NCBI RefSeq assembly: GCF_905175385.1
Contig: NZ_HG992749.1
Location: 434,001-498,000 of the forward strand
Length of the DNA stretch: 64,000 nt
Source of the DNA: Vibrio sp. B1FLJ16
GTDB lineage: Bacteria > Pseudomonadota > Gammaproteobacteria > Enterobacterales > Vibrionaceae
Reading direction: 5' to 3'
Program-made: the position numbers and the translations under genes
The notes under the pieces: model-generated
Told to the model about the DNA's origin: nothing
Seen by the model: only the letters and a program-made list of their open reading frames with translations
The model's database searches: none
Part shown: positions 17,811-28,916 of the stretch, piece by piece
How positions within the stretch are numbered: position 1 is the first letter of the stretch
Layout of the letters: each line of letters begins with the position of its first letter

Positions 17811-18386
17811 TTAATTCACTGATTCCACGTCACCGTATTGAAAGCCTTTAATGACCTGTTTCACACCAGTTACATGACGGGCAATATCCGTCGCGCGCTC
17901 ACCTTGCTCTCTTGTTACATAGCCAAACAAAAAGACCTCACTGTCTTCAGTGATCACTTTTACTTTCACACCATTTAGCTGGTCGTCAGTAAGCAGTGCT
18001 GACTTCACTTTTGTGGTGATCCAACTATCGTTGCTGATTTGAGTAACGCTGAGTGGTTCTTTAGCCTTCATCTGGTTATGAATGACTTTGACCCCGGGTA
18101 ATTGGCGGGTTCTGTTGCCAAGGTCATTGATGAGTGCCTGAGTCGGGGCCTGACCCATTAGAACGACCGTACCGTTGTAAGAACTGGCAAATACGCGAGT
18201 ATTTCCTTTGAACGGTTGTTTATTACCAATTGCGGCAACTTCAAACTCAATGTTGTTATCCTGCCATATCTGCTTGGTAGTACGTGTGTCTGTGACAATG
18301 GTCGCTGTGGTAGCTGCACCTGCGATAAACAGGCCAGCACAACCACTGAGATTCAGCACAGTAAATAAAATGACAAGGCTACGCAT
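17811..18386 (-). CDS. dolP: Outer membrane BON-domain lipoprotein DolP (YraP)
   Basis: Outer membrane lipoprotein with two BON domains, involved in envelope integrity and in activating the amidase regulator NlpD in E. coli. The 191 residues start with a lipoprotein signal whose lipobox is LSGC (Cys16). BON domains occupy roughly 40-110 and 120-190, with the typical glycine-rich strands (NGTVVLMGQAP, SEVFLFGYVTREQ). It is last in the order lpoA-yraN-diaA-dolP, which matches E. coli. Confidence 0.93.
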   Translation of the reverse strand: MRSLVILFTVLNLSGCAGLFIAGAATTATIVTDTRTTKQIWQDNNIEFEVAAIGNKQPFKGNTRVFASSYNGTVVLMGQAPTQALINDLGNRTRQLPGVKVIHNQMKAKEPLSVTQISNDSWITTKVKSALLTDDQLNGVKVKVITEDSEVFLFGYVTREQGERATDIARHVTGVKQVIKGFQYGDVESVN

Positions 18387-18428
18387 CTTACTTTTTACTC
18401 CCAGTTTAGTTCTTACTCTTAATTTTCG

Positions 18429-19022
<594 letters not shown>

Positions 19023-19391
19023 TTATCCTTCAGATATTGCGTTTTGTATCCAGTTGATATCTCTGCCACTGTCGTGAATGGCGATGACATCAAACCGATA
19101 ATCAATGGTATGTCCCAGGTGTTTTTGACGGCTGAGCCAAATTTGTGCAGTTTTAACCAATTTGCGCATTTTTGCGTAAGTGACCATTTCTGCGGCTGAG
19201 CCATAACGATCGTTCTTACGGTATTTGACTTCAACGAAGACGATAGTTTCATCTTGTTGAAAGATTAAGTCAATTTCCCCGACTTTTGTCAGAAAATTTT
19301 GATCTAGAAAGCGCAAACCCTGGCGCAGCAGAAACTGCTTAGCCAGGGTTTCATATTGAGTTCCTATTTGGCGTTTACTAAAGAGCCCCAC
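19023..19391 (-). CDS. yraN: UPF0102 family protein YraN (endonuclease-like)
   Basis: Protein of 122 residues with a restriction-endonuclease-like fold and no settled role. It shows the family motifs GEIDLI and FVEVKYR, an acidic pair and E-x-K resembling a PD-(D/E)XK active site. It overlaps the 3' end of lpoA by 14 bases and precedes diaA by 3 bases, so it is translated from the lpoA operon mRNA. Confidence 0.9.
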   Translation of the reverse strand: MGLFSKRQIGTQYETLAKQFLLRQGLRFLDQNFLTKVGEIDLIFQQDETIVFVEVKYRKNDRYGSAAEMVTYAKMRKLVKTAQIWLSRQKHLGHTIDYRFDVIAIHDSGRDINWIQNAISEG

Positions 19392-21189
19392 GCTCTGCCC
19401 AGCTTAGCTCTCGTTGTACCACACAGTTTTCGTCGATACTTAGAGTACCAGTCTGACCACGGATGGAAAGTCCGGGAATCACTTTCATCTGAGGTAGCTC
19501 ACCAATTAATTGATAGGCGTCCATCCCAAGCGCTTTCAGACGGATCTCCATATTGGACTGCTGACCCCAAAGCTCACTCATTTCTGCTGCAATTGTCGGA
19601 TCTGAATCAATCAGTAGCGGGATATCACTATATATGATGCCGGTAAGATCTTCATACGCTGTACCACCGCTGTTGCTGCGAGAGTTAGAGAACAGTTTTG
19701 GTGCTTTTGCGTCAGGGTTAATCGCCACTTCGATGAACGGCTTAATCAGAGTGAGTTCAGTACTTCTTGCCACTATGTACACGGCATCAACATCACGACG
19801 GCTGCGCGGTTGTGCTTCCAGTTTAATCTGCATTAATGATTGCATCTGGGCAATGCGTTGCTTACTTTCTTGAAGACCGAATACATCGTTAATGTCTTTC
19901 TGAAGTTGGCGGTTGTCACCAAAATAGCTGGTTGCGACTTTGTTGGTGCTGTATTTACGCCACTCTTCATTAAATGCTTCTACTACACGCTGACCGAAAT
20001 TGTCTTTTGGAGCAAGGATCAGCGGGAAGTTATAGCCCTGGTTGAACAGATATTTTGCCGCTTGCGCGACTTCTTGTTCTGGCGATAGTGTTAAGTAGCA
20101 GATATTACCACCAGGCTGAATAACCTCGGGAATGTTCAGTGCCAGTGCCGGAATCGTTGGTCCTTTAGCGGTTCCGTCGATGTCTGCCTGGAACAGCTCA
20201 ACATTTTCTTTTTGCAGCGGCCCGACAACAAAGTCAATATTTTCACTGATAAGGCGCTGTTTGATCTGTTCAGCGCTGTAGGCATTGGTATCAATGACGG
20301 TTACGCTTGCGCTCGGCTCCCGGTACTCATCATTCATCATCGCAAACATAAAGCCTTCACGAATCAACTGTCCTTGAGGGGCAAACTGTCCCGTCAGTGG
20401 TAACAGCAGTGCGGTATTATTTGGTTTGACAAAATCCAGAGACAGAATGTTTTGAAGCTCTGTTGGCGTGTAAACCGCGGCTGGGTGCGATGGATTTTCC
20501 GCTAGCCAATTCTCTAAAGTATTTCTTAACTGAGAGAGGTTACCTGAAAGGGCTTTTGAGTAAATGGCTAGTTGTAACCAGCCATTCAGAATATCTTCGT
20601 TTGGATTGGTTGTGAGTGACGTTAGCTCAGATTCTGAGTAGCTACCAAAGTTCATCCAGATACGGCTGGAGATTTCATCTTGCTCTTCAGGAGAAGCATA
20701 CTGGCTTAATGACACCAGTTCTCGATTGGCTTCAAAGGGCTGGTTAAGGCTTTGGTAGGCATCTGCACGAAGTGCATAATAATCTTTCCACTGATCGTTT
20801 GGCAGTTGCCACCATGATTTAAAGTTGAGTGCCTGGAGTAACTGCGAGTAGTTCCCTTGCTTTTGCTCAATGGTTCCACGTGCGAGTTGCCACTCTGCCT
20901 GCTGTACTTCAGACAGTTGCTGGCGAGAAAGACGTGTGATTAGCTGGTTCGCCTGATCAAACTGATTCGCTTGAATTGCGGCTTTAGTTGCCATGATCAA
21001 CCAGTCGTTTTGTATACTGCCTTCCGTGCTGTCAGCCTGGATCATGTACTGCTGTACCGACTGGGTTGGCTCAAGTGTTACATCGACTACATCTGGTTGT
21101 CTCGGGCCTGAAGAACAGGCGGCGAGTGTAATTGCTAGTGCAACAGGAGTAAGTATGCGTGGTACACTGAGTCTCTTATGGTTAATCAT
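19378..21189 (-). CDS. lpoA: Penicillin-binding protein activator LpoA
   Basis: Outer membrane lipoprotein that reaches through the periplasm to stimulate the peptidoglycan synthase PBP1A. The 603 residues have a lipoprotein signal with lipobox LAAC at Cys25, an N-terminal helical TPR-like domain (about 30-250), and a C-terminal domain resembling periplasmic amino-acid-binding proteins (from about 257, NTALLLPLTGQFAPQG onward). It is divergent from rsmI across a 70-base gap and heads the lpoA-yraN-diaA-dolP operon. Confidence 0.95.
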   Translation of the reverse strand: MINHKRLSVPRILTPVALAITLAACSSGPRQPDVVDVTLEPTQSVQQYMIQADSTEGSIQNDWLIMATKAAIQANQFDQANQLITRLSRQQLSEVQQAEWQLARGTIEQKQGNYSQLLQALNFKSWWQLPNDQWKDYYALRADAYQSLNQPFEANRELVSLSQYASPEEQDEISSRIWMNFGSYSESELTSLTTNPNEDILNGWLQLAIYSKALSGNLSQLRNTLENWLAENPSHPAAVYTPTELQNILSLDFVKPNNTALLLPLTGQFAPQGQLIREGFMFAMMNDEYREPSASVTVIDTNAYSAEQIKQRLISENIDFVVGPLQKENVELFQADIDGTAKGPTIPALALNIPEVIQPGGNICYLTLSPEQEVAQAAKYLFNQGYNFPLILAPKDNFGQRVVEAFNEEWRKYSTNKVATSYFGDNRQLQKDINDVFGLQESKQRIAQMQSLMQIKLEAQPRSRRDVDAVYIVARSTELTLIKPFIEVAINPDAKAPKLFSNSRSNSGGTAYEDLTGIIYSDIPLLIDSDPTIAAEMSELWGQQSNMEIRLKALGMDAYQLIGELPQMKVIPGLSIRGQTGTLSIDENCVVQRELSWAERGAL

Positions 21190-21259
21190 TGCCGTGAGTT
21201 CTCTATAAAATTTTGTACAAAATTGTCTTTATATTAATCGTTGAAGTGATGGTAAACAA

Positions 21260-22123
21260 ATGACAGATAAAAATAATTTGCCGAATGATGGGCCAACTCT
21301 CTATATCGTACCGACTCCAATCGGAAATTTGGCAGATATCACCCAACGTGCTATCGAAGTTCTGTCGAATGTAGACATCATTGCCGCAGAGGATACTCGA
21401 CATACGGGTAAGCTACTGTCGCACTTCAATATTCAAACCAAAACCTTTGCCTTGCATGACCACAACGAGCAGCAAAAAGCTCAGGTTTTGGTGGAAAAAC
21501 TACTTTCAGGTCAGTCCATCGCTTTGGTTTCAGACGCTGGTACACCGTTAATCAGTGACCCAGGATACCATTTGGTAACAAAATGTCGTCAAGCGGGCGT
21601 AAGAGTTGTGCCTCTTCCTGGTGCGTGTGCGGTAATCACTGCGTTAAGTGCTTCCGGCCTGCCATCTGACCGCTTCAGTTTCGAGGGCTTTTTACCGCCG
21701 AAAAGCAAAGGGCGCAAAGATAAGTTCTTAGAAATTGCCTCGGTCGAGCGCACCTGTATCTTCTATGAATCCCCACACCGCATTTTGGACTCTCTAAAAG
21801 ATATGTTAGACGTTCTTGGTCCGGAACGAGAAGTCGTTTTGGCGCGTGAGCTCACTAAAACCTTTGAAACTATTCAGGGTATGCCTCTTGGTGATCTTAT
21901 CGACTGGGTGAAAAGTGACGATAACCAACAGCGTGGTGAAATGGTGTTGCTTGTTCATGGACACCGTGAGACTGCAGACGATGCACTGCCGGATGACGCT
22001 CTGCGAACGTTAGGAATACTGACTAAAGAGTTGCCACTTAAAAAAGCAGCGGCACTGGTGGCGGAAATTCATAATCTTAAAAAGAATGCACTGTACAAGT
22101 GGGGCTTAGAAAACTTGGACTAA
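21260..22123 (+). CDS. rsmI: 16S rRNA 2'-O-ribose C1402 methyltransferase RsmI
   Basis: SAM-dependent methyltransferase that modifies the ribose of C1402 in 16S rRNA. RsmH, also in this window, adds the base methyl to the same nucleotide. The 287 residues match the family (E. coli 286), with the tetrapyrrole-methylase-type motifs [22 protein letters not shown] and [14 protein letters not shown] perfect hairpin terminator follows. Confidence 0.97.
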   Translation: MTDKNNLPNDGPTLYIVPTPIGNLADITQRAIEVLSNVDIIAAEDTRHTGKLLSHFNIQTKTFALHDHNEQQKAQVLVEKLLSGQSIALVSDAGTPLISDPGYHLVTKCRQAGVRVVPLPGACAVITALSASGLPSDRFSFEGFLPPKSKGRKDKFLEIASVERTCIFYESPHRILDSLKDMLDVLGPEREVVLARELTKTFETIQGMPLGDLIDWVKSDDNQQRGEMVLLVHGHRETADDALPDDALRTLGILTKELPLKKAAALVAEIHNLKKNALYKWGLENLD

Positions 22124-22156
22124 CAACCAGAACTGTTGTGTAGTTAACTATGTTAT

Positions 22157-22189
22157 GGGCTGATGATATTCATCAGCCCTTTGTTTTTT
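22157..22189 (+). terminator. Terminator of rsmI
   Basis: GGGCTGATGA and TCATCAGCCC are perfect ten-base arms around TAT, followed by TTTGTTTTTT. Confidence 0.92.
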
Positions 22190-22272
22190 GCAGGTTTTGA
22201 CGCAATGTAAAATGTCACTTGAGCAAAAAGGCACCAATTGATGCATTCCTTTCATCATATGTGTGATCTCAC

Positions 22273-22301
22273 TAGACTCTGGGTCGAGAACTCTATACAA
22301 T
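22273..22301 (+). promoter_or_regulatory. Candidate promoter of rnpB
   Basis: TAGACT, a 17-base spacer and TACAAT end nine bases before the predicted 5' end of the RNase P RNA. Four and five of six bases match consensus. Confidence 0.6.
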
Positions 22302-22309
22302 CCGCCCTC

Positions 22310-22703
<394 letters not shown>

Positions 22704-22710
22704 ATTCGAG

Positions 22711-22746
22711 ACCCATCATTACTTCATAGTAATGATGGGTTTTTTG
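22711..22746 (+). terminator. Terminator of rnpB
   Basis: ACCCATCATTACT and its complement AGTAATGATGGGT surround a four-base loop and are followed by six T: a strong intrinsic terminator eight bases after the RNA's predicted 3' end. Confidence 0.95.
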
Positions 22747-22933
22747 CATTTTATTGACTCAGACTACGTCATTACCCATAAACTTGGTATTAAGTCACGT
22801 CTAACCCGAGACTTGTGGTGGCGATGATGTGGGAAATCAGTACACTAGGGAATGTTGTTCACTCGCTGAGTTTATCAGCGTAAGTGCTCAACAGGACCTT
22901 AAAACCGCTTCAAGATTATTCAACGAGAAAGCT

Positions 22934-23884
22934 ATGACCGAAACCTTCCAGCATATTTCCGTGTTATTAAATGAATCCATTGATGGGCTAGCTATTAAGC
23001 CAGACGGTATTTACATTGATGGGACATTTGGCCGAGGCGGTCACAGCCGTACGATTTTGTCTAAGCTAGGCGAAAACGGCAAACTTTATAGTATTGACCG
23101 CGATCCGCAGGCTATCGCGGAAGCAGGCAACATCGACGATCCTCGTTTTACCATCATTCACGGACCATTCTCCGGTATGGCACAATATGCCGAGGAGTAT
23201 GGCCTGGTAGGTAAAGTGGATGGCGTCCTGCTCGATCTTGGTGTTTCTTCTCCTCAGCTGGATGATGCTGAGCGTGGTTTCAGCTTTATGAAAGATGGCC
23301 CATTGGATATGCGGATGGATCCGACATCTGGTATTCCGGTGTCACAGTGGTTGGTGGAAGCGGATCTGGACGACATCACTTGGGTTATCCGTGAGTTTGG
23401 TGAAGACAAACACGCGCGCCGTATTGCTCGTGCAATTGTTGATTATCGTGAAAATGAAGAAAATGAGCCACTTACTCGCACAGGTCAGTTAGCTAAATTG
23501 ATCTCAGAAGCTGCGCCTAAGAGTTTTAAAGAGAAGAAACACCCTGCGACTCGCGCATTTCAGGCTTTTCGTATTTACATCAACAGTGAATTAGAAGAGA
23601 TTGATACAGCACTTAAAGGTGCCGCGAGTATCCTTGCTCCTGAAGGACGTTTGTCGGTTATCAGCTTCCACTCTCTGGAAGACCGCATGGTTAAGCGGTT
23701 TATCCGTAAAGAGAGCAAGGGGCCAGAAGTTCCACACGGCATTCCTTTAACCGAAGCGCAAATTAAAGAGCTTGGCAGCGCAAATATGAAAGCGGTCGGT
23801 AAAGCAATCAAACCGACTAAACAAGAAATAGACATGAACCCACGTTCACGCAGCTCTGTGTTAAGAGTTGCTGAAAAGCTCTAG
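22934..23884 (+). CDS. rsmH: 16S rRNA N4-cytosine C1402 methyltransferase RsmH (MraW)
   Basis: Methylates N4 of C1402 in 16S rRNA. From the ATG at 22934 it has 316 residues (E. coli 313), starting [18 protein letters not shown]. An open frame extends to a TTG at 22829 but adds 35 residues without family similarity. The SAM-binding region [12 protein letters not shown], the motif [12 protein letters not shown], and the C-terminal [14 protein letters not shown] are clear. It is the first gene of the dcw cluster here because mraZ is absent. Confidence 0.96.
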   Translation: MTETFQHISVLLNESIDGLAIKPDGIYIDGTFGRGGHSRTILSKLGENGKLYSIDRDPQAIAEAGNIDDPRFTIIHGPFSGMAQYAEEYGLVGKVDGVLLDLGVSSPQLDDAERGFSFMKDGPLDMRMDPTSGIPVSQWLVEADLDDITWVIREFGEDKHARRIARAIVDYRENEENEPLTRTGQLAKLISEAAPKSFKEKKHPATRAFQAFRIYINSELEEIDTALKGAASILAPEGRLSVISFHSLEDRMVKRFIRKESKGPEVPHGIPLTEAQIKELGSANMKAVGKAIKPTKQEIDMNPRSRSSVLRVAEKL

Positions 23885-23904
23885 GTCAACAGACCCTAAT
23901 TACT

Positions 23905-24222
23905 ATGACGAAATCCACTCCTAACCTTGCTAAGTTGATCGCGATGGATTTACTTACTATTGGTCGCTGGCCATTGTTGCTGTTGCTGCTAATTCTGGCT
24001 TCGGCAATGGGAGTGGTATTCGCGACCCACCACGCGCGTCAGGCGATCACTGAAAGAGATCACACGCTGGTTGAGCGAGAGCGTTTAGACAGCGAATGGC
24101 GCAACCTGATGTTGGAAGAAACAGCCCTGGCAGAACACAGCCGAGTTCAGGACCTTGCAAAAAAGGAGCTTGAAATGAAACGGCCTGATGGCGATAAAGA
24201 AGTGGTTATCACACTAAAATGA
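23905..24222 (+). CDS. ftsL: Cell division protein FtsL
   Basis: Bitopic inner membrane protein that forms the FtsQLB complex and helps activate FtsWI. The 105 residues have a short cytoplasmic tail, one membrane segment (WPLLLLLLILASAMGVVFAT, about 28-47) and a periplasmic coiled coil (ERDHTLVERERLDSEWRNL). The sequence is poorly conserved in general, so identification rests on architecture and on position between rsmH and ftsI. The stop overlaps the ftsI start (ATGA). Confidence 0.95.
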   Translation: MTKSTPNLAKLIAMDLLTIGRWPLLLLLLILASAMGVVFATHHARQAITERDHTLVERERLDSEWRNLMLEETALAEHSRVQDLAKKELEMKRPDGDKEVVITLK

Positions 24223-26012
24223 TCAGAAAGAAAACCAGTTCCAGACAAGGAAATAAACGCAAGTCCCTGGCCAAAACTAAAGCGGCCGTCGATGAGAAAA
24301 AAGTCGAAAATAAATCTGCCAATGTCATGGCTGAAGAATCGTTCTTGATTCGTTGGCGTTTTCACCTGTTACTGTTTTTTGTCTTCTCTGCTTTTGCCCT
24401 TCTTGTCGGGCGGGTTGCCTACATTCAAATCATTGAGCCCGATAACCTGATCAAGCAGGGTGACCTTCGTTCGGTACGTGTAAAGTCGATTCCTTCCGCA
24501 CGCGGTATTATCTCAGACCGTAATGGAGAGCCACTTGCTGTCAGTGTACCTGTCGAGGCTGTATGGGCTGATCCCGCGACCATCTTTAAAGATAATGCTT
24601 TGAGCCAAACCCAGAGTTGGTACGCACTAGCGGATGTACTTGGTGTCGATCGTCAAGGTTTGATTGACAAAATTAAACGCAATGAGAAGCGCCGTTTCAT
24701 TTATCTGCAGCGTCAGGTCAGCCCTGCAATGGCGAATTATATCCGAGAGCTGAAGTTACCTGGAGTCGGACTTAAATCAGAATCCCGCCGTTATTATCCG
24801 GCAGGTGAGGTCAGTGCTCACCTTGTTGGTGTTACCGGGATTGATGGCCACGGTCTGGAGGGCGTCGAGCGCAGCTACGATGAGTGGTTGACGGGTGAAG
24901 AAGGCAGAAAAACCATTCGTAAAGATCGCTATGGCCGAGTGGTAGAAAACATTGCGTGGCAGGAAAAACAGGAAGGTAAATCGCTGCAACTGACCATAGA
25001 TCAGCGCCTGCAATCCATAGCTTATCGTGCAATTAAACAGTCAGTTGCCGATCATCGTGCAACTTCCGGTTCGGCAGTGATGTTGGACGTAAAAACCGGT
25101 GCGGTACTGGCGATGGTCAATGCACCATCGTATAACCCGAACAATCGCACTGACTGGCAAAGTTACAAAATGCGCAACCGTGTGATCACCGACTCTATGG
25201 AGCCGGGCTCAACAATTAAACCTTTCGTCGTTCTGGCCGCCTTAGAGAATGAGATAGCAGATACCAGCACTATTGTTGATACCGGTAATGGTGTACTTCG
25301 ATTAGGTGGCAGCCGGGTAAAGGATGTTTCTCCTGTCGGTAAAGCGAATCTAGAGACGATACTGAAAAAATCCAGTAACGTCGGTGTGACCAAGTTAGCG
25401 ATGCAGATGCCCGTTGAAGCATTGCTCGGCTTGTACAGTTCGGTTGGGTTTGGTGAGCTTTCTGGCCTGAATCTCATCGGGGAAGTCACCGGTATTTTCC
25501 CTACCCGTTCACGTTGGTCTCCGATAGAGCATGCCACAATTTCTTTTGGTTATGGTCTGTCGATCACACCTATTCAGTTGGCTCACGCTTATGCGACGCT
25601 GGGTAATCTCGGTAAATATGAGCCAATCCATATTATTAAAAGCAATGCCCGTGATATGTCACGGCAAGTGGTTAGCCCTGAGCATGCGCGTCAGGTACTG
25701 AATATGTTAGAAACGGTGACGCAGGAGGGGGGCTCGGCTCGCCGTGCTGCAGTACCAGGCTACCGGATTGGGGCCAAAACCGGTACTTCTCGTAAAGCTT
25801 CAGCCGGGGGATACAGCGATGAATACATTACTTATACCGCGGGGCTTGCACCTGTAAGCGACCCTAAAATAGCACTGGTTGTGATCGTCAATGAGCCACA
25901 AGGTGATGATTACTATGGTGGTTCGGTAGCGTCTCCTGTTTTTTCTGAAATCATGAAAGGCGCACTACAGATCCTGAACGTTGCGCCAGATGAAAATAAA
26001 TTCCAGCAGTAA
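24219..26012 (+). CDS. ftsI: Peptidoglycan transpeptidase FtsI (PBP3)
   Basis: Divisome transpeptidase that cross-links septal peptidoglycan and is the target of aztreonam and cephalexin. The 597 residues comprise a cytoplasmic tail, a membrane anchor (about 45-65), a pedestal domain (RGIISDRNGEPLA) and a transpeptidase domain. The active-site motifs are STIK (serine nucleophile), SSN and KTGTS. murE follows after 61 bases that contain small hairpins, including GAGC/GCTC just before the murE ribosome binding site. Confidence 0.97.
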   Translation: MIRKKTSSRQGNKRKSLAKTKAAVDEKKVENKSANVMAEESFLIRWRFHLLLFFVFSAFALLVGRVAYIQIIEPDNLIKQGDLRSVRVKSIPSARGIISDRNGEPLAVSVPVEAVWADPATIFKDNALSQTQSWYALADVLGVDRQGLIDKIKRNEKRRFIYLQRQVSPAMANYIRELKLPGVGLKSESRRYYPAGEVSAHLVGVTGIDGHGLEGVERSYDEWLTGEEGRKTIRKDRYGRVVENIAWQEKQEGKSLQLTIDQRLQSIAYRAIKQSVADHRATSGSAVMLDVKTGAVLAMVNAPSYNPNNRTDWQSYKMRNRVITDSMEPGSTIKPFVVLAALENEIADTSTIVDTGNGVLRLGGSRVKDVSPVGKANLETILKKSSNVGVTKLAMQMPVEALLGLYSSVGFGELSGLNLIGEVTGIFPTRSRWSPIEHATISFGYGLSITPIQLAHAYATLGNLGKYEPIHIIKSNARDMSRQVVSPEHARQVLNMLETVTQEGGSARRAAVPGYRIGAKTGTSRKASAGGYSDEYITYTAGLAPVSDPKIALVVIVNEPQGDDYYGGSVASPVFSEIMKGALQILNVAPDENKFQQ

Positions 26013-26073
26013 ACTCGCTTAGTTTACTGCTAAACAACTTGAGTAAACCTGAGCTAAAGCTCGGAGAACAAAT

Positions 26074-27555
26074 ATGACTAAAGCCATCAGTATGGACGCA
26101 TTATTATCTTCTTGGGTTGAGTGCCCGAGCCTCGCGTCCGTTCTTGTTTCTAAACTGGAACTCGATAGCCGACGAGTCCAACCCGGAACAACATTTGTTG
26201 CGATTGTTGGTCACGTAGTGGATGGGAGAAAATTTATCCCTTCTGCTATTGAACACGGTGCGAATGCTGTTATTGCACAAGCATGTGATGTCAAAGTGCA
26301 TGGCACGATAGAAATGGTCGGTGAAACCCCGGTTATCTATTTAGATGCTCTGGATCAGTGTCTGTCTGCCATCGCAGGTCAACTTTACACCTACCCGGAA
26401 ATGGAGCTTATAGGTGTTACAGGTACCAATGGTAAAACGACTATTACCCAGCTGATTGCGCAGTGGATTGACTTAACCGGTTCCAAAGCGGCCGTCATGG
26501 GGACCACGGGGAATGGTTTTCTTGGTCAGCTGCAAGAAGCTGCAAACACCACGGGTAACGCGGTAGAGATCCAGCACACGTTAGCCTCACTGGCGGACCA
26601 GAAAGCGAAATACACCGCGCTGGAAGTTTCTTCCCATGGTCTGGTGCAGGGGCGAGTGAAAGCTCTGTCATTTACCGCAGGTGTGTTTACCAATCTGAGC
26701 CGTGACCATCTTGATTACCATGGCACGATGGAAGATTATGCCAGCGCTAAGTTTACGCTCTTTACCCAGCATCAATGCGAAAAATCCATCATCAATGTTG
26801 ATGATGAAGTGGGTGCAGACTGGGCGAGAGAGTTGACGAATGCGATTGCCGTCTCTTTAACGCCGACTTCTGAGTATAAGAATGCCCTTTGGGCCAAGCG
26901 TGTGGCGTATGCTGAATCCGGTATTACTATCGAATTCGATGGTAAGTTTGGCGCAGGTGAGCTTTACGCGCCTCTGATTGGTGAGTTCAATGCGACGAAC
27001 CTGATGCTGGCATTTGCCACTCTGCTAAGCTTAGGTTTCAGCAAACAGGACCTTGTGGCTACAGCAAGTCAACTTCAACCCGTATTAGGCAGGATGGAAC
27101 TGTTTCAGGCAGAAAAGCGTGCCAAAGTCGTCGTCGATTATGCTCATACACCTGATGCGCTAGAAAAAGCGTTGCAGGCTCTGCGCGTGCATTGTGAAGG
27201 TCAGCTTTGGGCTATTGTAGGTTGCGGCGGTGATCGTGATGCTGGCAAGCGTCCGATGATGGCTGAAATTGCGGAGCGACTGGGTGACAGAGTGGTGTTA
27301 ACAGACGATAACCCTCGCAGTGAAAGCCCTGAACTTATCGTTAAAGATATGCTGTCGGGATTGTCAAAGCCGGCTGACGCAGTGATTGAGCATGATCGTT
27401 TCCAGGCGCTGTCTTATGCGCTCGAAAATGCCTCTGCACAAGACATCATATTAGTGGCAGGGAAAGGCCATGAAGACTATCAAATCCGCAATGGTGAAAC
27501 GATTCACTATTCGGATCGGGAATCGGCTATGCAGCTTTTAGGACTGTCATCATGA
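26074..27555 (+). CDS. murE: UDP-MurNAc-tripeptide synthetase MurE (meso-DAP adding)
   Basis: Cytoplasmic ligase that adds meso-diaminopimelate to UDP-MurNAc-L-Ala-D-Glu. The 493 residues carry the ATP-binding loop [10 protein letters not shown] near residue 114. The DNPR motif ([10 protein letters not shown]) is diagnostic of meso-DAP rather than lysine specificity, which fits a Gram-negative wall. The carbamylated-lysine region and the Mur ligase C-terminal domain ([11 protein letters not shown]) are present. It overlaps murF by four bases. Confidence 0.97.
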   Translation: MTKAISMDALLSSWVECPSLASVLVSKLELDSRRVQPGTTFVAIVGHVVDGRKFIPSAIEHGANAVIAQACDVKVHGTIEMVGETPVIYLDALDQCLSAIAGQLYTYPEMELIGVTGTNGKTTITQLIAQWIDLTGSKAAVMGTTGNGFLGQLQEAANTTGNAVEIQHTLASLADQKAKYTALEVSSHGLVQGRVKALSFTAGVFTNLSRDHLDYHGTMEDYASAKFTLFTQHQCEKSIINVDDEVGADWARELTNAIAVSLTPTSEYKNALWAKRVAYAESGITIEFDGKFGAGELYAPLIGEFNATNLMLAFATLLSLGFSKQDLVATASQLQPVLGRMELFQAEKRAKVVVDYAHTPDALEKALQALRVHCEGQLWAIVGCGGDRDAGKRPMMAEIAERLGDRVVLTDDNPRSESPELIVKDMLSGLSKPADAVIEHDRFQALSYALENASAQDIILVAGKGHEDYQIRNGETIHYSDRESAMQLLGLSS

Positions 27556-28916
27556 TCAATGTAACCCTTTCTCAAATTGCCCACATTACCTTCGGTGAGC
27601 TGGTCGGTGATGATCTAAGCATCACGGCGGTTTCAACGGATACCAGATCCATTGAGAATGGTTCGCTGTTTGTTGCTTTGGTTGGCGAACGGTTCGATGC
27701 GCATGATTTCTGTCAGCAGGCTGCGGAAGCTGGAGCGGGTGCTTTGTTGGTTCAGAAACGCCTCGACGTGAATGTGCCACAGGTTGTTGTGACTGACAGC
27801 AAAATTGCTCTGGGTGAACTTGCTGCCTGGGTTCATCACTCTTGCCAGACTCAGACTGTCGCCATTACCGGCAGCTGCGGCAAAACTACCGTGAAGGAGA
27901 TGGTGGCGAGTATTCTGCAGTTGAAAGGGCAGGTGCTGTTTACTGCGGGTAACTTTAATAATGATATCGGTGTCCCTCTGACATTGCTGCGCTCTCAGGC
28001 AGAGGATGATTACGCCGTTATTGAGTTAGGCGCTAATCATATCGGTGAAATCGCTTATACCACGCAGCTAGTTAAACCGGATATTGCGTTAGTCAATAAC
28101 GTGGCAGCGGCGCATTTAGAAGGCTTTGGTTCTATAGACGGGGTTAAGCAGGCTAAAGGTGAAATTTACCAGGGGCTGTCGGCTGGCGGGGTGGCAATTG
28201 TCAACTTGGATAGTCAGGGTGATGCTCAGTGGCAGCCTGTTCTTGCTGATAAAAAGGTGATTACTTTCTCGCAGTCTAACCCTCAGGCTAACTTTTATGC
28301 GTCCGGCGTAACCATGAATGAAGAGGGGAAAGCCAGCTTCACTCTGCATATCTCAGATGACTCGCAACAAATTGAACTATCTCTGGGTATTATTGGTCAA
28401 CACAATGTTGCTAACGCGATAGCTGCGTCGATCATTGCTCTGCAGATGGGTGCGACAAGCGAAGAGATTCAGTCTGGTCTGATGCACCTCAACAAGGTTA
28501 AAGGCCGTGTTGACGTCGAACAGCTGAGCCCGTCCGTCAAACTGATTGATGACAGCTATAACGCCAGTGTACCTGCAATGAAGGCCGCGGTTGACTTGCT
28601 GGGGACTTTTAAAGGTCAGCGTTGGCTGATTTTGGGTAATATGGCGGAATTGGGTAAGGAAAGTCTTGCACTTCATCGTCAAGTCGGGGAACATGCTGCC
28701 CCACTAAAATTTGAACATGTTCTCACTTATGGTACGGATGCAAGGGTCATTAGCGACCTGTGCGACGGTATCCATTTTGAAACGCATCAAGAGATGATTG
28801 ACTACATCAAGCAGCATCTAGACCAAACCGTTTCTGAAAACCATACCATTCTGGTTAAGGGAGCGAACGGTGCTCGTATGTTTGAAGTCGCTGCTGCTTT
28901 GAAGGAGTATTTTTAA
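27552..28916 (+). CDS. murF: UDP-MurNAc-pentapeptide synthetase MurF
   Basis: Adds D-Ala-D-Ala to the UDP-MurNAc-tripeptide, completing the cytoplasmic precursor. The 454 residues show the P-loop [13 protein letters not shown] near residue 105, the segment [12 protein letters not shown], and the C-terminal [11 protein letters not shown] and GNMAELG motifs typical of MurF. It starts within the murE stop (ATGA) and shares one base with the mraY start, so translation is tightly coupled. The D-Ala-D-Ala ligase gene (ddl) is not in this window. Confidence 0.97.
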   Translation: MINVTLSQIAHITFGELVGDDLSITAVSTDTRSIENGSLFVALVGERFDAHDFCQQAAEAGAGALLVQKRLDVNVPQVVVTDSKIALGELAAWVHHSCQTQTVAITGSCGKTTVKEMVASILQLKGQVLFTAGNFNNDIGVPLTLLRSQAEDDYAVIELGANHIGEIAYTTQLVKPDIALVNNVAAAHLEGFGSIDGVKQAKGEIYQGLSAGGVAIVNLDSQGDAQWQPVLADKKVITFSQSNPQANFYASGVTMNEEGKASFTLHISDDSQQIELSLGIIGQHNVANAIAASIIALQMGATSEEIQSGLMHLNKVKGRVDVEQLSPSVKLIDDSYNASVPAMKAAVDLLGTFKGQRWLILGNMAELGKESLALHRQVGEHAAPLKFEHVLTYGTDARVISDLCDGIHFETHQEMIDYIKQHLDQTVSENHTILVKGANGARMFEVAAALKEYF

